Of a stretch of DNA of 51,742 bases, positions 1-8,999 are shown one piece after another (the first letter of the stretch is position 1; every line of letters starts with the position of its first letter). The position numbers and the translations under genes were made by a program. Source of the stretch: Clostridiales bacterium (lineage in GTDB: Bacteria > Bacillota > Clostridia > Lachnospirales > Lachnospiraceae); the NCBI GenBank assembly GCA_020859995.1, contig JAJBVE010000043.1:1-51742 (forward strand), read 5' to 3'. Under the pieces are notes generated by a model. The model was not told the DNA's origin. It saw only the letters and a list, made by a program, of their open reading frames with translations, and did not search any database.

Positions 1-74
1 ATCACCACCAATTTTTTGCGCTTTTCAGAGTGGAATTTACTTTTTCACTTCAGCATTTCCTTAAGAAATGAGTG

Positions 75-103
75 TTTACATCTTTATGTAAATATGCTAA
101 ACT
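75..103 (+). promoter_or_regulatory. sigma-A-type promoter for the SH3 protein gene
   Basis: TTTACA at 75-80 and TAAACT at 98-103 are separated by 17 nt, with a TGC extended -10 just before the hexamer. The 160 bp between it and the start codon at 266 show no other convincing gene; an 81-codon open frame at 16-261 has no ribosome binding site. Confidence 0.55.
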
Positions 104-265
104 TATATATAGTTTATGTGCTGTTGTCTCAAAAATACGAAAGAGATCCGGTCATGTGCTTAAATTGTCAGAAAAGTCGTGTTTTCCGGCAGATTTCCGA
201 TGGCAGGAATTCTCGGATTGTACGATTGTGTGACGAGCGCGGACGGACAGGGAGGGCATAGGAAT

Positions 266-1213
266 ATGTTGGATAACATCAGGGAGTGGATTTCAGATAA
301 TCTCCGCTATATTTTACTGGGACTGGCGGTGATTCTTCTTATTATAATTGCATTCTTTGCGATCAGGCTTGTGACGCATATCGGATCAGGCAGTTCGAAG
401 AATAATACCACTGTGCAGGAGACGGAGACGCAGACGGAGGACGCAGATTCTTCGAATGAAACAGTGGAAGCTCTGGTGAAAGATCAGGAAGATGTGCTGA
501 GCCTGGCAAAGACTTATTGGACGGCAGTAGGAGATCTTGATTTTGATACACTGGAGCAAATATGCGGGACGACTTTTGATGAGACTGCCCGTGCTACGGT
601 AGAGGCCACGGATAAGGCTGTGGAGTCGTATGACGACATTATCACCTATTCAAAAAATGGCGTTACGGATGGCTCTTATGTTGTTTATGTCTATATGGAA
701 ATGAAGCTGAACGGGATTGAGACGGAGGCTCCGACGCTGCGTCAGATGTATATGCAGCCGGATTCAGATGGGACTTTGCTGGTCCTTCCGAGTGAGAATT
801 ATACCACGGAGATTACGGACTATATCCTGGAGCGTCAGACAGATGCCGATGTGCAGGCGCTGATCAATGATGTCAATAATACATTGACGGAGCGGTGCGT
901 GGCGGACGAGGATCTTGCGAAATATATTGAGTCGATTTCATCCGGCACAGATTCCACGGATTCCTCCTCTGAAGATGGTGATTCCGCTGGCGGTTCCGAC
1001 AGCGAGGCGACCCTGGGGACAATGCAGACGACGACTGGTGTTAACGTGCGCAGTGAGGCTTCCGCCGAGAGTACAAAGCTGGGATCTTTGGTGGCCGGTT
1101 CGCAGGTTGAGGTTCTGGAGAATCTGGATGATGGCTGGTCGAGGATTACCTATATTGATTCCTCAGGCAGTACGGTAGAAGGATATGTGATGACTCAGTA
1201 TCTGACAGAGTGA
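266..1213 (+). CDS. membrane-anchored SH3-domain protein
   Basis: Protein of 315 residues. Residues 1-14 are cytoplasmic, about 15-36 form a single hydrophobic membrane helix, and a Thr/Glu-rich linker (about 48-70) leads to an extracellular region. Residues 253-315 look like a bacterial SH3 (SH3b) repeat, with the typical VNVRSEAS start, a DGW motif and a GYV ending; such domains usually bind peptidoglycan. The start at 266 was chosen over an in-frame upstream start at 179 because GGGAGG lies about 9 nt before it and the protein then begins just before the membrane helix. The middle domain (about 70-220) resembles small ligand-free stalk domains but I do not recognise it. Probable role: cell-surface wall-associated protein; substrate unknown. 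Confidence 0.8.
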   Translation: MLDNIREWISDNLRYILLGLAVILLIIIAFFAIRLVTHIGSGSSKNNTTVQETETQTEDADSSNETVEALVKDQEDVLSLAKTYWTAVGDLDFDTLEQICGTTFDETARATVEATDKAVESYDDIITYSKNGVTDGSYVVYVYMEMKLNGIETEAPTLRQMYMQPDSDGTLLVLPSENYTTEITDYILERQTDADVQALINDVNNTLTERCVADEDLAKYIESISSGTDSTDSSSEDGDSAGGSDSEATLGTMQTTTGVNVRSEASAESTKLGSLVAGSQVEVLENLDDGWSRITYIDSSGSTVEGYVMTQYLTE

Positions 1214-1248
1214 TGGAAACAGGATGACAGGGAAAATATAGGAAATAT

Positions 1249-1287
1249 AAGAGAGCAATGGAGATTCCGTTGCTCTCTTGTCTTTGC
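1249..1287 (+). terminator. hairpin terminator after SH3 gene
   Basis: AAGAGAGCAA (1249-1258) pairs perfectly with TTGCTCTCTT (1270-1279) around an 11-nt loop. The following tract (GTCTTTGC) is a weak U-run, so termination may be partial. It overlaps the -35 of the next promoter. Confidence 0.6.
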
Positions 1288-1306
1288 AATCGGGATGTGG
1301 TATAGT
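1278..1306 (+). promoter_or_regulatory. promoter for pseudouridine synthase-ligA
   Basis: TTGTCT at 1278-1283, a 17-nt spacer, and TATAGT at 1301-1306 preceded by TGG (extended -10). It sits at the foot of the upstream terminator, 80 bp before the next start codon. Confidence 0.6.
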
Positions 1307-1388
1307 TATCGATGCTGGTTACGACTTTCGATGCTCGTGACTACCAGGTGCCATTGTTTTATGATTTTAAAGATGTTAAAGAGGACTC

Positions 1389-2129
1389 ATGCTGACACAG
1401 GGGGAAAAGACATTTACAGACGAACCGGTACGGTTGAATAAATTTTTGAGCGACGCGGGATACTGTTCCAGGCGTGAGGCCGACCGGCTGATTGATGAAG
1501 GACATGTGACGGTGGATGGGCGGAGGGCTTTTACGGGAGAAAAAGTCTTTTTATCCCAGACGGTATGCGTGGATGGAGGCGTGATCGAGCGCGAAAGAGA
1601 GAGAGTATTGCTTTCTTTTCATAAGCCCAGAGGAGTGGTTTGTACGACGGACACCGCCTGGGGGGATACGACGATCTACGATCTGATTGATTATCCAAAG
1701 AGAGTTTTTTCCGCCGGAAGGCTGGACAAGGATTCGGAAGGCCTCCTTCTGATGACGAATGACGGCGACCTTGTGAATAAAATCATGCGGGCGGCCAATT
1801 ATCATGAAAAGGAATATCTGGTGAGTGTGGATCACGAGATCCGCCCTGATTTTCTACGTGGCCTTTCGGAAGGAGTTTATCTGAAGGAACTGCGTGTCAG
1901 GACGCGTCCCTGTGAGGTTTTCCCCGTTGATGGACGGCGGTTTCGTATTATTTTGACGCAGGGGCTGAACAGACAGATCCGCCGCATGTGCAGCGTGTTT
2001 GGCTATCGTGTGACAAGATTGATCCGCGTACGCGTGATGAATGTGGAGCTGGGAGAACTGAGACCGGGCACATACCGACCTCTGACTCCTGAGGAAACTG
2101 CTGCATTGCTGAAACAGGTTTCCAGATAG
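1389..2129 (+). CDS. rRNA pseudouridine synthase, RsuA/RluB/RluF family
   Basis: Protein of 246 residues that would isomerise a uridine in ribosomal RNA to pseudouridine. Residues about 14-60 form an S4 RNA-binding domain (LNKFLSDAGYCSRREADRLI). The catalytic motif GRLDKDSEGLLLMTNDGD carries the nucleophile Asp at about 113. QGLNRQIRRMCSVFGY is the conserved family block near the end. Length and motifs match the RsuA branch; RluF-like (23S U2604) versus RluB-like (U2605) cannot be told from sequence alone. An AAAGAGG site precedes the ATG, and ligA follows after 44 bp, probably co-transcribed. Confidence 0.88.
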   Translation: MLTQGEKTFTDEPVRLNKFLSDAGYCSRREADRLIDEGHVTVDGRRAFTGEKVFLSQTVCVDGGVIERERERVLLSFHKPRGVVCTTDTAWGDTTIYDLIDYPKRVFSAGRLDKDSEGLLLMTNDGDLVNKIMRAANYHEKEYLVSVDHEIRPDFLRGLSEGVYLKELRVRTRPCEVFPVDGRRFRIILTQGLNRQIRRMCSVFGYRVTRLIRVRVMNVELGELRPGTYRPLTPEETAALLKQVSR

Positions 2130-2173
2130 CTGGCAGTGGTTAGTGAAATAGAATAAGGATTCGGTGAAACAAT

Positions 2174-4195
2174 ATGGATCAGAAACTGGAGCGGATGAAG
2201 GAACTTTCCGCAATATTAAAAGAAGCGTCCAGAGCATATTACCAGGATGATACCGAGATTATGAGTAATCTGGATTACGATCGCCTGTACGACGAGCTTT
2301 TGAGCCTGGAAAAGGAGACAGGGACTGTCATGGCAGACAGTCCGACGGTGACGGTCGGATATGAGGCGTTGGATTCTCTGCCGAAGGAGCGGCACGAGTC
2401 GCCGATGCTTTCTCTGGATAAGACGAAATCACCGGAAGATCTGGCTGCCTTCGCGGGAGATCATGAGATTCTGCTCTCCTGGAAGCTGGATGGACTGACG
2501 GTGGTGCTGACCTATCAGGAGGGCAGCCTGGTAAAAGCGGTTACGCGCGGCAACGGAGAAATCGGTGAGGTAATCACCAACAACGCGAAGGTTTTCCAGA
2601 ACATTCCGCTGCGGATTCCTTATCAGGGGGAACTCATTCTGCGGGGAGAGGCGGTCATCACTTACCCGGATTTTGAGAAAATTAATGAAGAAATTTCGGA
2701 CGCGGACGCCCGCTATAAAAATCCGAGAAACCTTTGCAGCGGGTCAGTGCGCCAGCTGAACAATGAGATTACGGCGAAACGGAAGGTGCGCTTTTTCGCG
2801 TTTGCTCTGGTGAGGGCAGATGGCGTGGATTTTGAGAATTCCCGCGGCAGCCAGATGGAATGGCTGAAGTCTCAGGGCTTTGAAACGGTCGAATACAGAA
2901 AAGTGACCGCAGCCGGGGTGCCGGATGCGGTGGCATATTTTGCTGAAAAAATACAGCATTACGAGGTGCCTTCAGACGGACTGGTGGCGATTTATGACAA
3001 TATTTCCTACGGTCAGTCTCTGGGGCGCACGGCAAAATTCCCGCGCGACTCGATTGCCTTCAAATGGAAGGATGAGACCAGAGAAACCATTCTGACGGGG
3101 ATTGAGTGGAGTCCGTCCAGGACGGGCCTGATCAATCCGGTTGCTCTTTTTGAACCGGTTGAGCTGGAGGGCAGCACGGTCAGCCGGGCGAGTGTTCACA
3201 ATCTGAGCATCGTGAAATCGATGCAGCTGGGCATTGGCGACCGCATTGTAGTGTATAAGGCAAACATGATTATCCCGCAGATCGCGGAAAACCTGACCAG
3301 AAGCGGTAATCTGGAAATTCCGGCCATCTGTCCGGCCTGCGGCGGACCGACGCAGATCCGGCGGATGGGGCAGCGTGACGCGAAAGGAGACGAAGGAGCT
3401 CCTTCTGCTCAGGGCGAGGCGGTGGAAACCCTTTATTGCGTAAATGAGGATTGCAGCGCGAAAAAAATCAAGCTTTATACGTTGTTTGTCAGCCGCGATG
3501 CGCTGAACATCGAGGGACTTTCTGAGGCGACTCTGGAGAAACTGATCGGACGAGGATTTCTTCATTCCTTTGCGGATATTTTCCATCTTTCTGACTTCAG
3601 GGATGAGATTGTCGAAATGGAAGGATTTGGTGAAAAATCCTGTGATAACCTGACGCGGAACATTGAAAAAGCCCGCACCACGACGCTTCCCAGACTGTTA
3701 TACGGCCTTGGCATTCCTAATATCGGAGTGGCGAACGCGAAGCTGATCTGCCGGTTCTTTGATTATGATCTGGAACGGATACGAGCAGCATCTGTTGAAG
3801 AACTGTCTGAAATCGAAGGTCTGGGCAGCGTAATAGCGGCTTCGGTCGTAGACTATTTTGCAAACGGGCAGAACAGGCAGGCGCTGGACGCGCTGCTTGG
3901 AGAGCTGCAGATCGAAAAGCCTGCTTCTGACGACACGGCACAGAGCCTGGCCGGGAAAACATTTGTCGTCACGGGCAGTGTGGAGCATTTCGCGAATCGC
4001 GCGGAATTAAAGACTTTCATTGAAGAGCGGGGCGGAAAGGTGACCGGATCTGTGACCGGGAAAACGGATTTTCTGATAAACAATGATACCATGTCCTCTT
4101 CTTCGAAAAACCGCAAGGCAAAGGAGCTGGGGGTTCCGATCCTTTCTGAGACGGATTTTCTGGCCATGTGCGGTTCTGCGGAGGAAGCCGGGTAA
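2174..4195 (+). CDS. ligA: NAD-dependent DNA ligase LigA, divergent active-site motifs
   Basis: Protein of 673 residues that seals nicks with NAD+. Order: adenylation domain with the nucleophile Lys104 in SWKLDG, OB domain, a four-Cys zinc finger (CPACGG and YCVNEDC, residues about 390-430), helix-hairpin-helix repeats, and a C-terminal BRCT domain (about 590-668, starting SLAGKTFVVTGSVEHF). Length is normal for the family. Two positions are unusual. The residue two before the lysine is Ser rather than the usual Glu (family consensus ExKxDG). In the NMN-binding Ia domain position 32 is Asn where Asp is typical, while Tyr22, Tyr35 and Asp36 are kept. The zinc-finger loop carries an extra Gly/Ala-rich insert. 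It may be a second, specialised ligase rather than the main one. Confidence 0.88.
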   Translation: MDQKLERMKELSAILKEASRAYYQDDTEIMSNLDYDRLYDELLSLEKETGTVMADSPTVTVGYEALDSLPKERHESPMLSLDKTKSPEDLAAFAGDHEILLSWKLDGLTVVLTYQEGSLVKAVTRGNGEIGEVITNNAKVFQNIPLRIPYQGELILRGEAVITYPDFEKINEEISDADARYKNPRNLCSGSVRQLNNEITAKRKVRFFAFALVRADGVDFENSRGSQMEWLKSQGFETVEYRKVTAAGVPDAVAYFAEKIQHYEVPSDGLVAIYDNISYGQSLGRTAKFPRDSIAFKWKDETRETILTGIEWSPSRTGLINPVALFEPVELEGSTVSRASVHNLSIVKSMQLGIGDRIVVYKANMIIPQIAENLTRSGNLEIPAICPACGGPTQIRRMGQRDAKGDEGAPSAQGEAVETLYCVNEDCSAKKIKLYTLFVSRDALNIEGLSEATLEKLIGRGFLHSFADIFHLSDFRDEIVEMEGFGEKSCDNLTRNIEKARTTTLPRLLYGLGIPNIGVANAKLICRFFDYDLERIRAASVEELSEIEGLGSVIAASVVDYFANGQNRQALDALLGELQIEKPASDDTAQSLAGKTFVVTGSVEHFANRAELKTFIEERGGKVTGSVTGKTDFLINNDTMSSSSKNRKAKELGVPILSETDFLAMCGSAEEAG

Positions 4196-4236
4196 ATTTC
4201 CGTATCAAATCTGCGAATGAAATTTGATGTTCAAAC

Positions 4237-4268
4237 CTGCGGACCAGATTCCTGGATATAATCCGCAG
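4237..4268. repeat. small palindromic element in the metA leader
   Basis: CTGCGGA (4237-4243) pairs with TCCGCAG (4262-4268), and an inner hairpin CCAG/CTGG lies between. The two-tier layout, with the inner hairpin set off-centre by a short spacer, resembles the other palindromes in this window (21872, 25958, 47827, 51423), but the sequence match is loose. It lies just upstream of metA, so it could also be a leader RNA structure. A second inverted pair ATCAAAT/ATTTGAT sits at about 4204-4228. Confidence 0.4.
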
Positions 4269-4302
4269 ATCAGGATATGTTGGGTGAAGGAGGAAAGCAG
4301 GC

Positions 4303-5307
4303 ATGCCGATAAAAGTACAGAGTTCCCTTCCTGCGAAGGAAATACTGGAACGGGAAAATATTTTTGTGATGGATGAAAACCTGGCGGTTCATCAGAATAT
4401 CCGTCCGATTCACATCGCGATTCTGAATCTGATGCCGTTAAAGGAGGAGACAGAGCTGCAGCTTCTGCGCTCTTTGTCTAACACACCTCTTCAAGTCGAG
4501 GTGACTTTTGTGAAGGTCAGCTCCCATGAGGCGAAAAATACCTCGCTGAGCCACCTGAATCAGTTTTATGTCGAGTTTTCTGATATTAAAAATCAGCGCT
4601 TTGACGGGATGATTATTACAGGCGCGCCGGTGGAGCTGATGGAGTTTGAGGAGGTGGATTACTGGCAGGAGCTGACGGAAATCATGGAGTGGACCAACAT
4701 GCATGTGACCTCCACGATTTATCTTTGCTGGGCCGCGCAGGCGGGGCTTTATTATCATTACGGACTTCCTAAGCGGCGGCTGGATAAGAAAATGTTCGGC
4801 CTTTTCTGGCACCGAGTGAAAAACCGCAAAATCCCGCTGGTGAGAGGGTTTGATGATATGTTTCTGGCTCCGCATTCCCGCCACACGGAGGTGCCGATTG
4901 AAGAGATCCGCAAGGTAAAGGAAATTACGATTCTTGCGGAGTCCGATGAAGCAGGTCTTTTTCTGGCGATGGCGGACGGCGGCCGCAAAATTTTTATCAT
5001 GGGTCACCCCGAATATGACCGTGTGACTCTTGATGGAGAGTACCACAGAGATCTGGACAAAAATCTGCCGATTGAGATTCCGAAAAATTATTACAGGAAC
5101 GATGATCCCTCCGTCAAGCCCCTGCTGATGTGGCGTTCCCATGCCAATAATCTGTATACGAACTGGCTGAATTACTACGTATACCAGGCCACTCCATATG
5201 ACCTTATGGGGACACCGGATTTTGAATACGTGTACAGCCAGCTGAATCAGTGGAGTCCGCAGCAAAATATGCAGAATCTCCCGGATGATTATAACTTTGT
5301 TATATGA
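4303..5307 (+). CDS. metAA: homoserine O-acetyltransferase (MetA fold)
   Basis: Protein of 334 residues activating homoserine by O-acylation in methionine synthesis. The class I glutamine-amidotransferase-like fold carries the catalytic Cys142 (YLCWAAQAG) and the pair His235 and Glu237 (GHPEYD), numbered exactly as in characterised MetA proteins. Position 111, in GAPVEL, is Glu; in the family Glu111 goes with acetyl-CoA use and Gly111 with succinyl-CoA, so this enzyme is predicted to be an acetyltransferase although databases often name it a succinyltransferase. GAAGGAGG lies 10 nt before the ATG. No methionine gene lies next to it; the 107-bp leader has stems but no S-box or T-box consensus that I can see. 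Confidence 0.92.
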   Translation: MPIKVQSSLPAKEILERENIFVMDENLAVHQNIRPIHIAILNLMPLKEETELQLLRSLSNTPLQVEVTFVKVSSHEAKNTSLSHLNQFYVEFSDIKNQRFDGMIITGAPVELMEFEEVDYWQELTEIMEWTNMHVTSTIYLCWAAQAGLYYHYGLPKRRLDKKMFGLFWHRVKNRKIPLVRGFDDMFLAPHSRHTEVPIEEIRKVKEITILAESDEAGLFLAMADGGRKIFIMGHPEYDRVTLDGEYHRDLDKNLPIEIPKNYYRNDDPSVKPLLMWRSHANNLYTNWLNYYVYQATPYDLMGTPDFEYVYSQLNQWSPQQNMQNLPDDYNFVI

Positions 5308-5315
5308 TAATTCAA

Positions 5316-5344
5316 TTGACAATCCGTTTAATAATCGGTAAGAT
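5316..5344 (+). promoter_or_regulatory. promoter of the pur operon
   Basis: A perfect TTGACA at 5316-5321 and TAAGAT at 5339-5344 with 17-nt spacing, 30 bp before the purE start. No purine riboswitch or obvious PurR box is seen between them. Confidence 0.75.
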
Positions 5345-5373
5345 GGACGAAAACGAGAAAGGAGCAAAATAGT

Positions 5374-5874
5374 ATGGCAAAGGTTGGCATTGTAATGGGC
5401 AGTGATTCTGATATGCCTGTGATGAGCAAAGCAGCGGACATGCTGGAGAAATTTGGCATTGATTATGAAATGACGATTATTTCGGCGCATCGTGAGCCGG
5501 ATGTGTTTTTTGAATACGCGAAAAGCACGGAGGCGAAGGGTTTCAAGGTGATTATCGCCGGAGCGGGTATGGCTGCTCATCTGCCGGGGATGTGCGCGGC
5601 GATTTTCCCGATGCCGGTGATTGGTATTCCCATGCATACGACATCCCTCGGAGGCAGGGACTCTCTGTACTCAATTGTCCAGATGCCCACGGGGATCCCG
5701 GTGGCGACTGTGGCAATTAACGGCGGAGCGAACGCTGCGATTCTTGCGGCAAAGATGCTTGCAATATCAGACCCGGAGCTTCTGCAGAAGGTAAAGGATT
5801 ATGCCGGCGAATTGAAAAAACAGGTTGAGGCGAAGGACGCGAGACTGCAGGAGGTCGGACATAAGGCTTATTGA
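5374..5874 (+). CDS. purE: N5-carboxyaminoimidazole ribonucleotide mutase PurE
   Basis: Protein of 166 residues; moves the carboxyl group of N5-CAIR to give CAIR in purine synthesis. It has the phosphate-binding GSDSD loop near residue 9, the SAHR motif near 37, and the AGAGMAAHLPG block typical of class I PurE. AAAGGAG lies before the ATG. It is the first gene of a purE-purM-purN-purD string. No purK, the usual source of N5-CAIR, is present here. Confidence 0.94.
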   Translation: MAKVGIVMGSDSDMPVMSKAADMLEKFGIDYEMTIISAHREPDVFFEYAKSTEAKGFKVIIAGAGMAAHLPGMCAAIFPMPVIGIPMHTTSLGGRDSLYSIVQMPTGIPVATVAINGGANAAILAAKMLAISDPELLQKVKDYAGELKKQVEAKDARLQEVGHKAY

Positions 5875-5929
5875 CTGCGGACAGCTGCGCCGCGTATGAA
5901 ACTGACAATTGATACGAGTGGAGGAAAAG

Positions 5930-6955
5930 ATGGATTACAAAAATGCAGGGGTAGATATTGAAGCCGGATACCGGTCCGTGGAGCTGATGAAAGAACATAT
6001 CCGGAAAACGATGCGCCCGGAGGTGCTGACCAACATCGGTGGGTTTTCCGGCGCGTTTTCAATGGAAAAGATCAAACAGATGGAGAAGCCGACACTTGTC
6101 TCTGGCACAGACGGTGTTGGCACAAAGCTGAAGCTGGCGTTTTTGCTGGACAAGCATGATACGATCGGGATTGACTGCGTGGCGATGTGTGTCAACGACA
6201 TTGCCTGCGCGGGCGGAGAACCGCTGTTTTTCCTGGATTATATTGCCTGTGGGAAAAACTATCCTGAGAAGATCGCGGAAATTGTCGGCGGCGTGGCAAA
6301 GGGCTGCGAGATGTCCGGCGCCGCTTTGATCGGCGGGGAGACGGCGGAACATCCGGGACTGATGCCGGAGGATGAGTATGACCTGGCCGGCTTTGCGGTC
6401 GGTGTGGTGGATGAGAAGGATCTGATCACCGGTGCGGATTTAAAAGACGGGGACATTCTCCTTGGTATTGCTTCGTCCGGCGTACACAGCAATGGATTCT
6501 CTCTGGTGCGCAAGGTATTTCCGATGGAGAAGGAAGCCTTAGACACATATTATGAGGAGCTGGGCGGCAAGCTGGGAGAGACGCTGCTGACTCCAACCCG
6601 GATTTATGTAAAAGCGCTTCGCAATGTAAAAGAAGCCGGTATCCGTGTGAAAGCATGCAGCCATATCACGGGAGGCGGATTTTATGAAAATGTGCCGCGT
6701 ATGCTCCCGGAAGGCAGGCGCGCTGTGATTCGTAAAGACAGCTATCCGGTTCCGGCAATTTTTGATTTGCTGCAGAAAAAAGGTGAAATTGAAGAATATA
6801 TGATGTATAATACCTATAACATGGGCATCGGCATGGTCGTAGCTGTTGATCCGGCGGATGTGGAGGCGGCGAAGGCCGCGATCCAGGCTGCAGGCGAGAC
6901 GGTTTATGAAATTGGAACGATCACGGCCGGAGAAAAAGGAGTAGACTTATGCTGA
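5930..6955 (+). CDS. purM: phosphoribosylformylglycinamidine cyclo-ligase (AIR synthetase)
   Basis: Protein of 341 residues closing the imidazole ring of AIR from FGAM and ATP. It starts [13 protein letters not shown] and has the signature GTDGVGTK region, the [17 protein letters not shown] block and the GGETAEHPG motif. The ATG at 5930 follows GGAGG by 5 nt; an in-frame start at 5909 has no such site. It overlaps purN by 7 nt, suggesting translational coupling. Confidence 0.94.
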   Translation: MDYKNAGVDIEAGYRSVELMKEHIRKTMRPEVLTNIGGFSGAFSMEKIKQMEKPTLVSGTDGVGTKLKLAFLLDKHDTIGIDCVAMCVNDIACAGGEPLFFLDYIACGKNYPEKIAEIVGGVAKGCEMSGAALIGGETAEHPGLMPEDEYDLAGFAVGVVDEKDLITGADLKDGDILLGIASSGVHSNGFSLVRKVFPMEKEALDTYYEELGGKLGETLLTPTRIYVKALRNVKEAGIRVKACSHITGGGFYENVPRMLPEGRRAVIRKDSYPVPAIFDLLQKKGEIEEYMMYNTYNMGIGMVVAVDPADVEAAKAAIQAAGETVYEIGTITAGEKGVDLC

Positions 6956-7572
6956 AGGTAGCGGTGATGGTATCCGGCGGCGGCACAAATCTGCAGGCTA
7001 TCCTGGACGCGATTGCGGATGGGAAGATTACAAACGCGGAAGTTGTCCGTGTAATCAGCAACAGTACAAAAGCATATGCTCTGGAGCGGGCAAAAAAAGC
7101 CGGGATTCCGACCGCTTGTATTACAAGACGAGAGTACCCGCAGCCGGAAGCGTTCAATGCCGCGCTGCTTTCCCTTTTAAAGGAATCAGGCGCGGACCTG
7201 GTGGTGCTGGCCGGCTGCCTGGTTGTGATACCGCCGTGCGTTGTAGACGCTTTTCCAAATCGGATCATCAATATTCATCCGGCATTGATTCCCTCTTTTT
7301 GCGGGACGGGCTGTTATGGACTGAAGGTACATGAGCAGGCGCTTGCGCGTGGAGTAAAGGTGACCGGAGCAACCGTGCATTTTGTAGACGGAGGCACTGA
7401 CACGGGACCGATTATTTTACAGAAGGCAGTCGAAGTGAGGCAGACGGATACCCCGGAAATTCTGCAGCGCAGAGTGATGGAAGAAGCGGAGTGGGTTATT
7501 TTACCAAAGGCGGTCGATCTGATCGCGAATGGTCGGGTGCAGGTGACCGACGGCCGGGTGATTCTTTCCTGA
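6949..7572 (+). CDS. purN: phosphoribosylglycinamide formyltransferase PurN
   Basis: Protein of 207 residues transferring a formyl group from 10-formyl-THF to GAR. The N-terminal [11 protein letters not shown] loop binds the substrate phosphate; [11 protein letters not shown] carries the catalytic Asn and His, and [13 protein letters not shown] the catalytic Asp. Its ATG lies inside the last codons of purM. 127 bp separate it from purD, with no terminator seen. Confidence 0.93.
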   Translation: MLKVAVMVSGGGTNLQAILDAIADGKITNAEVVRVISNSTKAYALERAKKAGIPTACITRREYPQPEAFNAALLSLLKESGADLVVLAGCLVVIPPCVVDAFPNRIINIHPALIPSFCGTGCYGLKVHEQALARGVKVTGATVHFVDGGTDTGPIILQKAVEVRQTDTPEILQRRVMEEAEWVILPKAVDLIANGRVQVTDGRVILS

Positions 7573-7699
7573 GGATAGATGCTCCCTGGTCTGGTATCTG
7601 AGGCCTTCAGGACAGACTGCATGCACTTTATTGTTCACAGAAGATTCTTTGTAGTTGCGAATGGACAAACAGTTACGAAAAGAACAATCAGGAGGACTT

Positions 7700-8971
7700 A
7701 TGAAAATTTTAATTGTTGGAAGCGGCGGCAGAGAGCACGCGATCGCGTGGAAAATCGCTCAGAGTCCCAAAGTAGAAAAGATTTACTGCGCGCCGGGAAA
7801 TGCCGGGATCGAGGAATTTGCCGAGTGCGTACCGATCAAGGCGATGGAGTTTGACCGTCTCGCGGCTTTTGCGAAGGAACAGCAGATTGACCTGACGGTG
7901 GTCGGCATGGATGACCCTCTGGTAGGGGGAATTGTGGATGTCTTTGAGGCAGAGGGCCTGCGGGTCTTTGGTCCGAGAAAGAACGCGGCGATTCTCGAAG
8001 GGTCTAAGGCTTTCTCAAAAGATCTGATGAAAAAGTATGGAATCCCGACGGCTGCGTATGAAAGCTTCACGGATGCGGATGAGGCGCTCCGTTATCTGGA
8101 AACGGCGAAATTTCCGATCGTGCTGAAAGCGGACGGCCTGGCACTGGGCAAGGGTGTACTGATCTGCAATACTCTGGAGGAAGCGCAGGCTGGTGTACGG
8201 GAAATCATGCTGGACAGAAAATTCGGCAGCGCCGGAAACTGTATGGTGGTTGAAGAGTTCCTGACCGGACGAGAGGTATCGGTGCTTTCTTTTGTGGATG
8301 GCAAGACGATTCGCACCATGACCTCCGCGCAGGATCACAAGCGCGCCGGGGACGGCGATACCGGATTAAACACCGGCGGAATGGGGACCTTTTCACCGAG
8401 CCCGTTTTACACAAAAGAGATTGATGAATACTGTCAGAAAGCCATTTATCAGCCGACTGTCGATGCGATGGCGGCGGAGGGAAGACCGTTTCAGGGCGTT
8501 ATTTTCTTTGGACTGATGCTGACCGCTGATGGGCCGAAGGTGCTGGAATACAATGCGCGCTTCGGAGATCCGGAAGCGCAGGTCGTGCTTCCGCGTATGA
8601 AAACAGACATTATTGAAGTATTTGAGGCCTGCGTGGACGGTACGCTCGATCAGGTCAGCCTGGAGTTTGAGGACAATGCCGCGGTCTGCGTTGTGCTTGC
8701 CTCGGACGGTTATCCGGTTCAGTACGAGAAGGGGAAAATAATTGACGGTCTGGATACCTTTAAGGACAGGGACGGCTATTACGTATTTCACGCGGGTACC
8801 GCGAAAAAAGACGGGCGTATTGTGACGAACGGAGGACGGGTGCTTGGTGTGACCGCGAAGGGGACGGATCTGAAGGATGCCCGGGCAAACGCGTATAAGG
8901 CCGTGGAATGGATTTCCTTTGAGAACAAATATTTCCGTCATGATATTGGAAAGGCGATTGACGAGGCATAG
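7700..8971 (+). CDS. purD: phosphoribosylamine-glycine ligase PurD
   Basis: Protein of 423 residues of the ATP-grasp superfamily joining phosphoribosylamine and glycine. It begins MKILIVGSGGREHAIAWK, shows the ATP-grasp core LKADGLALGKGV, and the metal-binding EYNARFGDPEAQ block. AGGAGG lies 5 nt before the ATG at 7700; an in-frame ATG at 7655 would add 15 unlikely residues. It is last in the pur string, and the next gene follows after 28 bp. Confidence 0.94.
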   Translation: MKILIVGSGGREHAIAWKIAQSPKVEKIYCAPGNAGIEEFAECVPIKAMEFDRLAAFAKEQQIDLTVVGMDDPLVGGIVDVFEAEGLRVFGPRKNAAILEGSKAFSKDLMKKYGIPTAAYESFTDADEALRYLETAKFPIVLKADGLALGKGVLICNTLEEAQAGVREIMLDRKFGSAGNCMVVEEFLTGREVSVLSFVDGKTIRTMTSAQDHKRAGDGDTGLNTGGMGTFSPSPFYTKEIDEYCQKAIYQPTVDAMAAEGRPFQGVIFFGLMLTADGPKVLEYNARFGDPEAQVVLPRMKTDIIEVFEACVDGTLDQVSLEFEDNAAVCVVLASDGYPVQYEKGKIIDGLDTFKDRDGYYVFHAGTAKKDGRIVTNGGRVLGVTAKGTDLKDARANAYKAVEWISFENKYFRHDIGKAIDEA

Positions 8972-8999
8972 GCGCCAGACAGAAAAAGGAGTATAAGTA

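Noticed and set aside
16-261. 81-codon open frame at the left edge
   Set aside because: No ribosome site, AT-rich, and it contains the promoter of the next gene.
4196-4302. S-box or T-box before metA
   Set aside because: Stems are present but none of the conserved riboswitch or tRNA-binding motifs are seen.
4438-5637. 399-codon minus-strand open frame
   Set aside because: It is the mirror of metA and purE; composition is His/Arg-rich and no domain is seen.
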